From positions 1-9,421 of the forward strand of contig CADCLH010000088.1 of assembly GCA_902802215.1 (NCBI GenBank): DNA of 9,421 nt, in the 5' to 3' direction. A program made the translations under genes and the position numbers. Shown here piece by piece: positions 1 through 5,470 of this stretch. The stretch's first letter is position 1, and each line of letters begins with the position of its first letter. The notes beneath the pieces were generated by a model. The model was not told the origin of the DNA. It did no database searches and saw nothing but the letters and a program-made list of their open reading frames with translations. The DNA comes from Oscillospiraceae bacterium (lineage in GTDB: Bacteria; Bacillota; Clostridia; Oscillospirales; Oscillospiraceae).

Positions 1-233
1 GGGAGGTCGGCCCGGATCGCCCGCCTCGCCGCTTCGATCTCCTGATCGATCATCATGCCGATCACGTCCTCCAGCGTCTGCTCCTTGCTCGCAAAGTAAT
101 AGTAATAGGTCCCCTTCGCGATCCCGGCCTCCTCGATGATGTCGTCGACGCTCGTGTTCTCATAGCCGCGGGTAATGAACATGCCGTATGCGATTTTCAG
201 AAGCTCCAGCTTCCGCCGTTCTCCTTTTTTCAT
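1..233 (-). CDS. TetR/AcrR-family transcriptional regulator, N-terminal part (truncated by window edge)
   Basis: A DNA-binding repressor of the TetR type. About 77 residues are visible before the window ends, starting MKKGERRKLELL. Residues about 9-55 form the typical TetR helix-turn-helix, with the segment TSVDDIIEEAGIAKGTYYYY followed by FASKEQTL, the hallmark recognition-helix region of the family. The ligand-binding C-terminal domain lies outside the window, so the effector is unknown. The ATG at 233 has a strong AAGGAGG site seven bases upstream on the minus strand. The gene is divergent from the metallophosphoesterase gene. Its promoter sits between two inverted operator-like copies (244-263 and 309-328), which suggests autoregulation. 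In relatives such genes often sit upstream of an efflux or lipid-transport operon that would lie beyond position 1; that is inference. Family assignment is firm, specific role unknown. Confidence 0.93.
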   Translation of the reverse strand, partial: MKKGERRKLELLKIAYGMFITRGYENTSVDDIIEEAGIAKGTYYYYFASKEQTLEDVIGMMIDQEIEAARRAIRADL

Positions 234-243
234 GGCGGCCTCC

Positions 244-328
244 TTTTTTTCGACTATCGGTCGGTTATTATCATACCCGAGCGGGTCCCCTCTTGTCAGG
301 CATTTTTTCGACCGACAGTCGAAAAAAA
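244..328. repeat. Inverted pair of 20-bp operator-like boxes flanking the tetR promoter
   Basis: The left box (244-263) is seven T followed by CGACTATCGGTCG. The right box (309-328) is CGACCGACAGTCG followed by seven A. Each is the reverse complement of the other with a single mismatch. The 45-bp spacer holds the predicted minus-strand promoter. Within each box the core GACCGAC-AGTC has GAC/GTC arms like known TetR-family operators. The likely reading is two binding sites for the adjacent TetR protein, giving autorepression. It could also contribute to a transcript hairpin, but the spacer is long for that. Confidence 0.7.
270..299 (-). promoter_or_regulatory. Predicted sigma-70 promoter of the tetR gene
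   Basis: On the minus strand, CTGACA (299-294) is followed after 18 bp by TATGAT (275-270). The left operator-like box begins seven bases downstream of the -10 element, where a bound repressor would block initiation or early elongation. The right box lies just upstream of the -35. Inference from consensus match and position. Confidence 0.6.
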
Positions 329-376
329 TAAAACCGGCCCGATCCGCGCTGCATACTGGCGGAGCGGCTCCGGATG

Positions 377-385
377 TGGTAGAAT
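377..385 (+). promoter_or_regulatory. Extended -10 promoter of the metallophosphoesterase gene
   Basis: TG-G-TAGAAT (TG at 377-378, hexamer at 380-385) matches the extended -10 form. The only -35 candidate is the weak CTGGCG at 357-362. The predicted transcript start near 392 would leave a short leader of about 33 bases before the ATG at 425. No strong Shine-Dalgarno is present, only GAAGAAG just upstream of the start. Confidence 0.5.
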
Positions 386-424
386 ACCGTATATCGAAAA
401 AATGCGGCCGCTTGAAGAAGAAAT

Positions 425-1174
425 ATGAAGTATTACGTCACCGCCGATGTGCACGGTTTTTATACAAAATTAAACAGGGCGCTGGACGAGGCCGGGTACT
501 TCGCCGATCCCGAGCCGCACAGGCTGGTCATCCTCGGCGATTTCTTCGACCGCGGGCAGGAGGCCGCGGAGATGCAGCGCTTTCTCCTCGGGCTCATGGA
601 GCGGGACGCCGTGATCCTCGTGCGCGGGAACCATGAAGACCTCTTTGAAGACCTGGCCACCGTCCACCGGGGCCTGCCGCTCCGGCACCATGTGAGCAAC
701 GGGACCTACGCGACGGCCCTGCAGCTGACCGGCTTCGACCCGGCGACAGCGGTACGCAGGCACAGGGCCCTCGCCGCGGCGGCGCGCGAGACGCCGTTTT
801 ACCGGCGCATCATCCCGGCGACCGTCGACTGGTTCGAGACGGAGCATTACGTCTTTGTCCACGGGTGGATCCCGGGCGTTCCGCGCCGGGACGGCTCCTT
901 CGGCTATGATCCCGACTGGCGCAAAGCCTCTTCGGAGAGCTGGCGGGAGGCGCGGTGGATCAACGGCATGGACGCGGCGCGCTCCTGCCGGGAGGACAAG
1001 ACGATCCTCTGCGGGCATTTTCATTGCTCCTACGGCCATGCCGTCTATGAGCACAGGGGATCGGAGTTCGGGCCGGACGCGGATTTCAGCCCCTACCGCG
1101 GCCCCGGCATGATCGCGCTGGACGCCTGCACCGCGTACAGCGGAAGGGTCAATGTGGTCGTGCTCCGGGACTGA
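425..1174 (+). CDS. Calcineurin-like metallophosphoesterase (Ser/Thr phosphatase or Ap4A-hydrolase-like)
   Basis: A soluble 249-residue phosphoesterase of the binuclear-metal calcineurin-like fold. The metal-ligand motifs appear in the normal order: D8-x-H10 (DVHG), GD39-FFD42-RG (38-44), GN69-H70-E (68-71), H146 (VHGW) and GH198-x-H200 (197-200). The ILGDFFDRG and VRGNHED style resembles PrpE/PrpA-type protein phosphatases and symmetrical Ap4A hydrolases, but substrate cannot be told from sequence. The N-terminus begins directly with the first metal motif (MKYYVTADVHG), which supports the ATG at 425. The gene stands alone: a tetR gene diverges upstream, and the next promoter (1219) starts a separate unit. 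No clear terminator follows the stop. Family assignment is strong, substrate unknown. Confidence 0.9.
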   Translation: MKYYVTADVHGFYTKLNRALDEAGYFADPEPHRLVILGDFFDRGQEAAEMQRFLLGLMERDAVILVRGNHEDLFEDLATVHRGLPLRHHVSNGTYATALQLTGFDPATAVRRHRALAAAARETPFYRRIIPATVDWFETEHYVFVHGWIPGVPRRDGSFGYDPDWRKASSESWREARWINGMDAARSCREDKTILCGHFHCSYGHAVYEHRGSEFGPDADFSPYRGPGMIALDACTAYSGRVNVVVLRD

Positions 1175-1218
1175 GGGCGGCGCGAAAATGTTTTCCGATA
1201 AACTGACTGTCAAAAGGC

Positions 1219-1247
1219 TTGTTTCTTGGCCGAACGGCGTGTATAAT
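1219..1247 (+). promoter_or_regulatory. Sigma-70 promoter of the STAS/anti-sigma unit
   Basis: TTGTTT (1219-1224), a 17-bp spacer and a perfect TATAAT (1242-1247). Transcription should begin near 1254, leaving about 105 bases of leader before the STAS gene. This is one of the two clearest promoters in the window. Confidence 0.75.
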
Positions 1248-1262
1248 AAAAAATCAGGAGTA

Positions 1263-1312
1263 CCGTCCCGGCGGACGGCAGCTGCGAAGAATGCGGAAAG
1301 CCGCGGTTCTTC
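1263..1312 (+). other. Two hairpins in the 5' leader of the STAS gene
   Basis: Hairpin A pairs CCGTCC (1263-1268) with GGACGG (1273-1278) around a CGGC loop. Hairpin B pairs GAAGAA (1286-1291) with TTCTTC (1307-1312) and, inside it, GCGG (1293-1296) with CCGC (1301-1304) around an AAAG loop. No U-tract follows, so these are not terminators. They may stabilise the mRNA or affect translation; function is not known. The ribosome binding site AAAAGGAGA lies downstream at 1343-1351. Confidence 0.45.
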
Positions 1313-1359
1313 CCCGCCTGAAACCGCAGCATCTTTCATACGAAAAGGAGAGTCTTGCC

Positions 1360-1656
1360 ATGAACATCGTAAAAACTCAGAACATGCCGTCCCTGACCAT
1401 CGCCCTCGAGGGCCGTCTGGACACCACCACCGCGCCCCAGCTGGAGGCGGAGCTGAAGTCCTGCCTCAGCGGCGTGGAGGAGCTCGTGATGGATATGGAG
1501 AAGCTGGAGTATATCTCCTCGGCCGGCCTGCGCGTTCTTCTCTCGGCGCAGAAGCAGATGGCGAAGCAGGGCAGCATGAAGGTCATCCATGTGAGCGAGA
1601 GCATCATGGAGATTTTCGAGGTCACCGGTTTTTCGGATATCCTGACCATCGAGTAA
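1360..1656 (+). CDS. STAS-domain anti-sigma factor antagonist (RsbV/SpoIIAA-like)
   Basis: A 98-residue single-domain STAS protein. In the partner-switching system known for this family it would bind and neutralise an RsbW/SpoIIAB-type kinase, with the switch set by phosphorylation of one serine. The hallmarks are the N-terminal strand LTIALEGRLDTTTAPQL (about 12-28) and the phosphorylation loop YISSAGLR (51-58). S54 aligns with the phosphorylated serine of RsbV and SpoIIAA. The usual Asp before that serine is replaced by S53, which is common in this subgroup. The ATG at 1360 is chosen because AAAAGGAGA sits about eight bases upstream and the domain begins at once; the frame is open further upstream only into the leader. 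The partner ATPase gene follows 97 bases later in the same direction but is disrupted here. The specific sigma factor or target is unknown. Confidence 0.9.
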   Translation: MNIVKTQNMPSLTIALEGRLDTTTAPQLEAELKSCLSGVEELVMDMEKLEYISSAGLRVLLSAQKQMAKQGSMKVIHVSESIMEIFEVTGFSDILTIE

Positions 1657-1704
1657 TACATCGCTTCGGGAAAACAGGGATTTGCAAGGCGCTTCGACGA
1701 TCTG

Positions 1705-1727
1705 AACGGACCCCCTTCGGGGGCGTT
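1705..1727 (+). other. GC-rich hairpin between the STAS gene and the anti-sigma pseudogene
   Basis: CCCCC (1711-1715) pairs with GGGGG (1719-1723) around TTC, extended by AACG (1705-1708) with CGTT (1724-1727). No run of T follows, so a true intrinsic terminator is unlikely. An intercistronic stem that lowers expression of the second gene relative to the first is possible; this is inference. Confidence 0.4.
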
Positions 1728-1753
1728 GAAGAAAGAGCGGGTGAACGCGGACG

Positions 1754-2124
1754 ATGGGAAACAGGGACAAGCGCATCCTTTCCCGGGAACTGGTGCTGGA
1801 TGCTCTGCCGGAAAATCTGTCCAGGGTGCAGTCCTTTGTGACGGAGCTGCTTGAACAGGCGGCCTGCCCCATGAAGACCCTGATGCAGATCGACGTCATT
1901 GTGGAGGAGATCTTTGTCAACATCGCGCCGCCGCGACGATCACCTTCACGGATCGCGGCATGCCGTACGATCCGCTGGCCAAGGAAGACCCGGACGTGAC
2001 GCTTCCGGCAGACAAGCGCGAGATCGGCGGCCTCGGCATCTTCATGACGAAGAAGATGATGGACTCCGTGCGCTACGAGTACCGCGACGGCCAGAACATC
2101 CTGACCCTGAAAAAGAAGCTGTAA
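1754..2124 (+). pseudogene. RsbW-like anti-sigma factor / serine-protein kinase, broken by an internal deletion with frameshift
   Basis: Two parts of one GHKL-type ATPase lie in different frames. The first, from ATG 1754, reads MGNRDKRILSREL through MQIDVIVEEIFVNIA, ending in the N-box (E52, N56). The second lies in another frame from about 1927 to the TAA at 2122-2124. It reads AATITFTDRGMPYDPLAK, then IGGLGIFMTKKMMDSVRYEYRDGQNILTLKKKL, containing the DxGxP and GGLGIF nucleotide-binding boxes. Typical relatives have about 25 residues (HYAY-like motif plus a strand) between these parts, so roughly 3n+1 bases are missing near 1922-1938. If translated, the first frame runs only to 1999 with an unrelated tail. 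No strong ribosome binding site precedes the ATG, but a stop at 1742-1744 rules out an earlier start. This may be genuine decay or an assembly error, since the junction is a GC-rich run of GCC/GCG repeats. Family assignment is strong; the broken state is read directly from the sequence. Confidence 0.82.
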
Positions 2125-2149
2125 GCCGGGCGTTTCACCGCCTGCGCGC

Positions 2150-2185
2150 AAAAAAGCAGTACCCGGTCCGGGTACTGCTTTTTTT
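2150..2185. terminator. Bidirectional intrinsic terminator between convergent units
   Basis: GCAGTACCCGG (2156-2166) and CCGGGTACTGC (2168-2178) are perfect reverse complements, with six A before (2150-2155) and seven T after (2179-2185). It can therefore end transcripts from both sides: the STAS/anti-sigma unit on the plus strand and the DUF4914 gene, whose stop codon is ten bases away, on the minus strand. Confidence 0.93.
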
Positions 2186-2194
2186 GCGTTTTTC

Positions 2195-4093
2195 TCAGCG
2201 CAGGTGCATCGGGGTGAGGGCCAGATAGTCCTCCAGCGGAGCGTCGTTCATCACGAGCTCGATGATCTGGCGTCCCAGCGGATCGAGATCGTCGGTCATG
2301 AACTGCTGCAGCTGCTCCTTGAAGAAGTCGGTGATGATCTTGGCGCCGGCATCGAAGCCCTCGAAGCCGAGCCAGGACTGCAACTCGGGGCGCAGGAAGG
2401 TCTGACGGACGTACTGGCCGTCCAGCCGCATCTCATCCAGCGAGTAGCCGAACAGCGGGCAGCGGGAGGGGACCAGGTGCTTCTTGCGGATCTGACCGGT
2501 GCGGCGCGCGAGATACTCGCGGCTGATCCACTCGCCCATGAAGCCGACCTGATACGCGCCGATATACTGGTTGGGCAGCAGGATGTTCAGGGTGTTGGGG
2601 CAGTCGAGCATCTGGTGGAGCAGGAGGTTTGCCTGCGTGACCTTCATGCCCGTGGAGAAGGGCCAGTAGGAGCCGACGCCCTCGGCCTTCAGGCCGCTGC
2701 CGGCGTTGGTGTCCGCAATGGAGGGGTTCTTGAAGCCGCGCGGCGCGATCAGACGCCACACCCACGCGATGGAGATCGGCACCACCTGCAGCATGCCCAT
2801 GACGCCGTAGTTGGGGGCCATCTTCGTGGAGGGCGGCATGCGCACGCCGAAGGAGCGGACGTTGACCTCCTGCGGCTCGTCGCCGGGGACGATCCCGTCG
2901 ACCATGGCGCGCGGGATGATGACGCGGGGGTTGGAGCAGGGCTTGCCGTTGGAATCGGGGATGTGCTCCCAGATCAGGCAGGTCGCGCCGGGCACGCCGT
3001 CCATGTTGAAGAACTCCAGCGGCTCGGACGGGTGGATGCTGATGCGCTCGTACTCGGCGTTCTTGCCGTAGCTGGTGTCGCCGTCCATACGCAAAAACCA
3101 GCCGTCCTCGGCGTCGGCGATCTTGAGATAGCCGGAGCCGTCCTGAAAGTCCTTGTGGGCCAGCACCATGTCGTCCGCGATCGGGCGGATGCGGCAGGTC
3201 TCGCTGATGTTCAGGTAATATTTTTCGCCGCTGACCGTGTGGGTGCCCATGAGCACCTTGCCGTCGGGCTCGCGGTGGATCTCCTCGAGCATCTCGCTCT
3301 TGCCGCCGCCGGAAGCGCCCTCGTGCATGAAGACGGTCTCGTTCTCATACGGGGACTCGAGCATGGCCGCGGAGGCGTGGTTGGTGATCCAGCCCTCGTG
3401 CTCGCCGATGTCGAGCAGCATGGAGAACACGCCCTTCTTGGCGGAGGGACCCGGGTAGAGGTTGTAGGCGAAGACCTCGTGCAGCTTCTCGCTGCGCTGG
3501 TGGACGACGACCTGCTTGCCCTCAAAGTGGGTGTGCCGGAAGGGGGGCGCCACATAGATGATGGCGCGGGGGTCGAAATGCTCGGGCACGTCGTAGATGG
3601 ACATGAAGCCCTGCATGTTGGCCAGCGACAGCGCGAAGAAGGCCGCGTTGACCGGGCAGACCATCAGGCTGTTGTAGCCGAAATACTTGCCGCCCGCCTT
3701 GAAGGGCAGCAGGATGAGCTGCTGATTGCAGAGCCAGGCCATCGTCTCCTCGCGGAGCTTCTCGAACGGGTAGCCGTAGCGCTCGGCAAAGCGGGGCTTG
3801 TTGGTGGGCAGATCGTCGCCGATGCGCATGCAGTCGGGGTCGCGGCGGCGCATGTAGTCCTCCATGAAGTTGACGACGGTGCCGTTCTTGCAGCGGACGA
3901 CCTCCGCCTCCTTGACCAGACCCTTGCCCTCGATGGGATAGCAGACGTCATAGCGGGAGGAGTGGGTCGGGCCGTAGGCCATCTCGGTCAGCTCCTCGAT
4001 CGACTCGGGGTAGACCAGGATGCGGCATTTGCTCAGCGCGTCCTTGAGGTCCTCGGGGAGAACAAAGCGGGAAAGAAACTTATCGGTATACAG
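2195..4093 (-). CDS. DUF4914-type protein with PEPCK-like phosphate-binding loop
   Basis: A large soluble protein, about 632 residues if started at CTG 4093, which matches the usual length of the DUF4914 family as I remember it. Function is not established. The clearest motif is a Walker-A-like loop, GASGGGKSE (residues about 259-267), like the P-loop of ATP-dependent phosphoenolpyruvate carboxykinase. It is followed by RIRPIADDMVLAHKDF, where the paired Asp could serve as a metal-binding kinase-2 element. The C-terminal half (SFGVRMPPSTKMAPNYGVMG, then SYWPFSTGMKVTQANLL) is typical of the family. No signal peptide or membrane segment is visible. The first in-frame ATG (3982) would remove 37 well-formed residues (YTDKFLSRFVLPEDLKDAL onward). 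Upstream to the stop at 4105-4103 there is no ATG, GTG or TTG. CTG 4093 is preferred because GAGGG lies six bases before it. The gene stands alone with its own promoter and terminator. A nucleotide-dependent kinase or carboxykinase relative is possible but unproven. Confidence 0.78.
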   Translation of the reverse strand: MYTDKFLSRFVLPEDLKDALSKCRILVYPESIEELTEMAYGPTHSSRYDVCYPIEGKGLVKEAEVVRCKNGTVVNFMEDYMRRRDPDCMRIGDDLPTNKPRFAERYGYPFEKLREETMAWLCNQQLILLPFKAGGKYFGYNSLMVCPVNAAFFALSLANMQGFMSIYDVPEHFDPRAIIYVAPPFRHTHFEGKQVVVHQRSEKLHEVFAYNLYPGPSAKKGVFSMLLDIGEHEGWITNHASAAMLESPYENETVFMHEGASGGGKSEMLEEIHREPDGKVLMGTHTVSGEKYYLNISETCRIRPIADDMVLAHKDFQDGSGYLKIADAEDGWFLRMDGDTSYGKNAEYERISIHPSEPLEFFNMDGVPGATCLIWEHIPDSNGKPCSNPRVIIPRAMVDGIVPGDEPQEVNVRSFGVRMPPSTKMAPNYGVMGMLQVVPISIAWVWRLIAPRGFKNPSIADTNAGSGLKAEGVGSYWPFSTGMKVTQANLLLHQMLDCPNTLNILLPNQYIGAYQVGFMGEWISREYLARRTGQIRKKHLVPSRCPLFGYSLDEMRLDGQYVRQTFLRPELQSWLGFEGFDAGAKIITDFFKEQLQQFMTDDLDPLGRQIIELVMNDAPLEDYLALTPMHLR

Positions 4094-4106
4094 AAGAATC
4101 CCTCAT
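4091..4106 (-). promoter_or_regulatory. Unusual start region of the DUF4914 gene: CTG start with GAGGG site, overlapping a 8-residue ORF
   Basis: On the minus strand GAGGG (4104-4100) is followed by ATTCTT and then CTG (4093-4091), an ideal six-base spacing. An ATG at 4106 opens a different frame of only eight codons (MRDSSVYR, stop at 4082-4080), and it has no ribosome binding site of its own. The DUF4914 frame itself has a stop at 4105-4103 just upstream. The options are a CTG (or ATT) start, a short leader peptide with coupled reinitiation, or a one-base sequence error. Confidence 0.5.
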
Positions 4107-4143
4107 TTCTATGATGATATGATGCCATTTTGATTCTGCCAGT

Positions 4144-4172
4144 ATTTTAACACTGTCGCCGCGCATCTTCAA
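4144..4172 (-). promoter_or_regulatory. Promoter of the DUF4914 gene
   Basis: On the minus strand TTGAAG (4172-4167), a 17-bp spacer ending in TGT, then TAAAAT (4149-4144), giving an extended -10 (TGT-TAAAAT). Transcription would start near 4137, about 44 bases before CTG 4093. A second, weaker candidate is CTGGCA-17-TATCAT just downstream, which would leave almost no leader. Confidence 0.6.
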
Positions 4173-4289
4173 CAAATAAAAAAACCAAATATCTCGTTCC
4201 GCGGCGGTAAAAAAACGGGCGTTTCCTGTGAAAAATAGACAAGAAGCGCTTGAAACCCGTAGTATTCTATGCGCTTTCCGGAGGGATTC

Positions 4290-4318
4290 TTGCCATTTTG
4301 AGGGCGGTATGATAGGAT
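4290..4318 (+). promoter_or_regulatory. Promoter of truA
   Basis: TTGCCA (4290-4295), a 17-bp spacer and TAGGAT (4313-4318). The predicted start near 4325 leaves a leader of about 19 bases, holding a strong purine-rich ribosome binding site (AAAGGGGAGGGG, 4327-4338) just before the ATG at 4344. The rest of the 250-base divergent gap (4173-4289) is relatively AT-rich and shows no further gene. Confidence 0.5.
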
Positions 4319-4343
4319 AGGCGGCGAAAGGGGAGGGGACGCC

Positions 4344-5081
4344 ATGCGGAATTTCAGGCTCGAGCTCTGCTACGACGGCAGCCGCTGGGCGGGCTGGCAG
4401 AAGCAGAAAAACACCGACAACACCATCCAGCAGAGGCTCGAGACGCTGCTCTCCCGCCTGCTTAATCAGCCGGTCGAGCTCGCCGCCTCCGGCCGCACCG
4501 ACGCCGGCGTCCACGCCCGGCGGCAGGTCTGCTCCTTCCGCGCGGAGACGGAGCTGAATGCAGATGTTATGTTAACAGAATTACGTAAATATCTGCCGGA
4601 GGATATCGGCGCGCTGGCTCTGGAGGAGGCTCCGCCGCGCTTCCACGCGAGGCTGAGCTGCGTGGAAAAATGTTATGTCTACCGAATCCACACCGGCGAC
4701 GCGCCCTGCGTGTTCGAGCGGAAGTATGTCTATGCCTTCCCCGCGGCGCTGGATCTCAAGGCCATGAAGCGGGCGGCAAGGGCCCTGTGCGGCACGCACG
4801 ATTTCGCCGCCTTCTGCACCGCCCACGGCAAAAAGAAGTCCACGGTCCGCACGCTCAAAAGCATTGATTTCGTCCGGGAGGGGGACGAGCTGCGCATCTT
4901 CTTCACCGGCGACGGCTTTTTGTACAACATGGTCCGCATCCTGACCGGGACCCTGCTCGAGGTCGGGACCGGCAGACGCCCCGCGGAGGAGATGGGAGAG
5001 ATCCTCGCCTCCGGAGAGCGGGCGCGGGCGGGCTTCACCGCCCCGGCCCGTGGCCTGACGCTCTGGGACGCGCGGTATTGA
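4344..5081 (+). CDS. truA: tRNA pseudouridine(38-40) synthase TruA
   Basis: Converts uridine to pseudouridine at positions 38, 39 and 40 in the anticodon arm of many tRNAs, in the cytoplasm. The 245-residue length is normal for the family. It starts with the typical LELCYDGSRWAGWQKQ (about 6-21), a strand-turn that begins the TruA fold. The catalytic motif is SGRTDAGVHA, with the active-site aspartate at D53. Later family signatures include FHARLSCVEKCYVYRI and GDGFLYNMVRILTGTLLEVG near the C-terminus, followed by RGLTLWDARY. The ATG at 4344 is supported by the AAAGGGGAGGGG site six bases upstream. In many Firmicutes truA follows energy-coupling-factor transporter genes; here it stands alone, divergent from the DUF4914 gene, with the pot operon promoter starting about ten bases after its stop. 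No terminator is visible between truA and that promoter, so read-through into the pot leader is possible. Confidence 0.97.
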   Translation: MRNFRLELCYDGSRWAGWQKQKNTDNTIQQRLETLLSRLLNQPVELAASGRTDAGVHARRQVCSFRAETELNADVMLTELRKYLPEDIGALALEEAPPRFHARLSCVEKCYVYRIHTGDAPCVFERKYVYAFPAALDLKAMKRAARALCGTHDFAAFCTAHGKKKSTVRTLKSIDFVREGDELRIFFTGDGFLYNMVRILTGTLLEVGTGRRPAEEMGEILASGERARAGFTAPARGLTLWDARY

Positions 5082-5091
5082 AAAGCAGGTA

Positions 5092-5120
5092 TTGACAGCT
5101 TTCCCCAATCTTGATAAAAT
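5092..5120 (+). promoter_or_regulatory. Strong sigma-70 promoter of the pot operon
   Basis: A perfect TTGACA (5092-5097), a 17-bp spacer and TAAAAT (5115-5120), preceded by TGA as in extended -10 promoters. It is the best promoter in the window. Transcription should begin near 5127, which makes a leader of about 360 bases before potA at 5485. A strong promoter followed by a terminator-bearing leader argues that control happens after initiation. Confidence 0.85.
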
Positions 5121-5324
5121 AAATCGTCTCAATTGGATATTCCGAGTGATCCGAAGCAAGATATCGACCGCCCGGCGGAAAGCGACGGGCCAAGGCCACA
5201 CGGACAGCCGGGTCGGATGCCGAAGAACCGCAGGCGCGGCGGCAACTTTTGTTGCCTTATTGATTGAGTTAAAAGCTCAAGTTTTATGGTTTTGTAAAAG
5301 CATACAAATCTGTGAAATGGTCAA

Positions 5325-5342
5325 TAAGAGTAGGTAAGAGTA
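5325..5342 (+). repeat. Tandem 10-base repeat in the pot leader
   Basis: TAAGAGTAGG is followed at once by TAAGAGTATC. The TAAGAGT in each copy (5325-5331 and 5335-5341) is complementary to ACTCTTA at 5355-5361, so the copies could compete for one partner. This may be a regulatory switch or simply a small duplication. Confidence 0.45.
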
Positions 5343-5437
5343 TCTTTGCTCAAAACTCTTAAAATCCATTGGGCCGTCGTCCTCTCCGGAGGACGGAAAA
5401 AGCCGAGCGCCGGCTTTGTGTTTGCGGCGTTTTGCAG

Positions 5438-5470
5438 GCAGCTATGCTTTTTGCATGGCTGCTTTTTTCT
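5438..5470 (+). terminator. Intrinsic terminator just upstream of potA (attenuator element)
   Basis: GCAGCTATGC (5438-5447) pairs with GCATGGCTGC (5453-5462), ten pairs with one U-G wobble, around a five-T loop. It is followed by TTTTTTCTTT (5463-5472). It ends 14 bases before the potA ATG and directly abuts the ribosome binding site. It cannot belong to truA alone, because the pot promoter lies far upstream at 5092, so it must act on the pot transcript itself. Confidence 0.85.

Noticed and set aside
1219..1359. An N-terminal extension of the STAS protein from TTG 1219.
   Set aside because: The upstream part overlaps the promoter (the TTG is its -35 element) and the hairpin leader. The ATG at 1360 has a strong ribosome binding site and begins exactly where the STAS domain begins.
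1754..2124. Programmed ribosomal frameshifting to join the two halves of the RsbW-like gene.
   Set aside because: There is no slippery heptamer or stimulatory element at the junction, and a frameshift would not restore the missing residues between the N-box and the glycine boxes.
2204..4114. A 636-residue open frame on the plus strand opposite the DUF4914 gene.
   Set aside because: It is the antisense shadow of a GC-rich gene: low-complexity Val/Ala/Gly/His composition with no recognisable domain, while the minus strand encodes a coherent protein family.
5149..5230. Fragments of the pot leader (CAAGGCCACA, then ACAGCCGGGT and GCCGAAG) recall the conserved strings of the cyclic-di-GMP-I riboswitch.
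   Set aside because: The GCAAACC and GACGCAAAGCC core strings are not present as such, and there is no room for the second hairpin between the two matching parts. The resemblance is too loose to name the class without a covariance-model search.
5092..5337. A possible 81-residue coding frame starting at TTG 5092.
   Set aside because: Its start codon is the -35 hexamer of the pot promoter. It would be translated only from upstream transcripts, has no ribosome binding site, and its product resembles no protein. The stretch is better explained as leader RNA.
5397..5423. AAAAAGCCGAGCGCCGGCTTTGTG hairpin considered as a second full terminator before potA.
   Set aside because: The stem has only four GC pairs plus A-T pairs, and the downstream T tract is interrupted (TTTGTGTTT). 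It is listed within the leader, since the hairpin at 5438-5470 is the convincing terminator.
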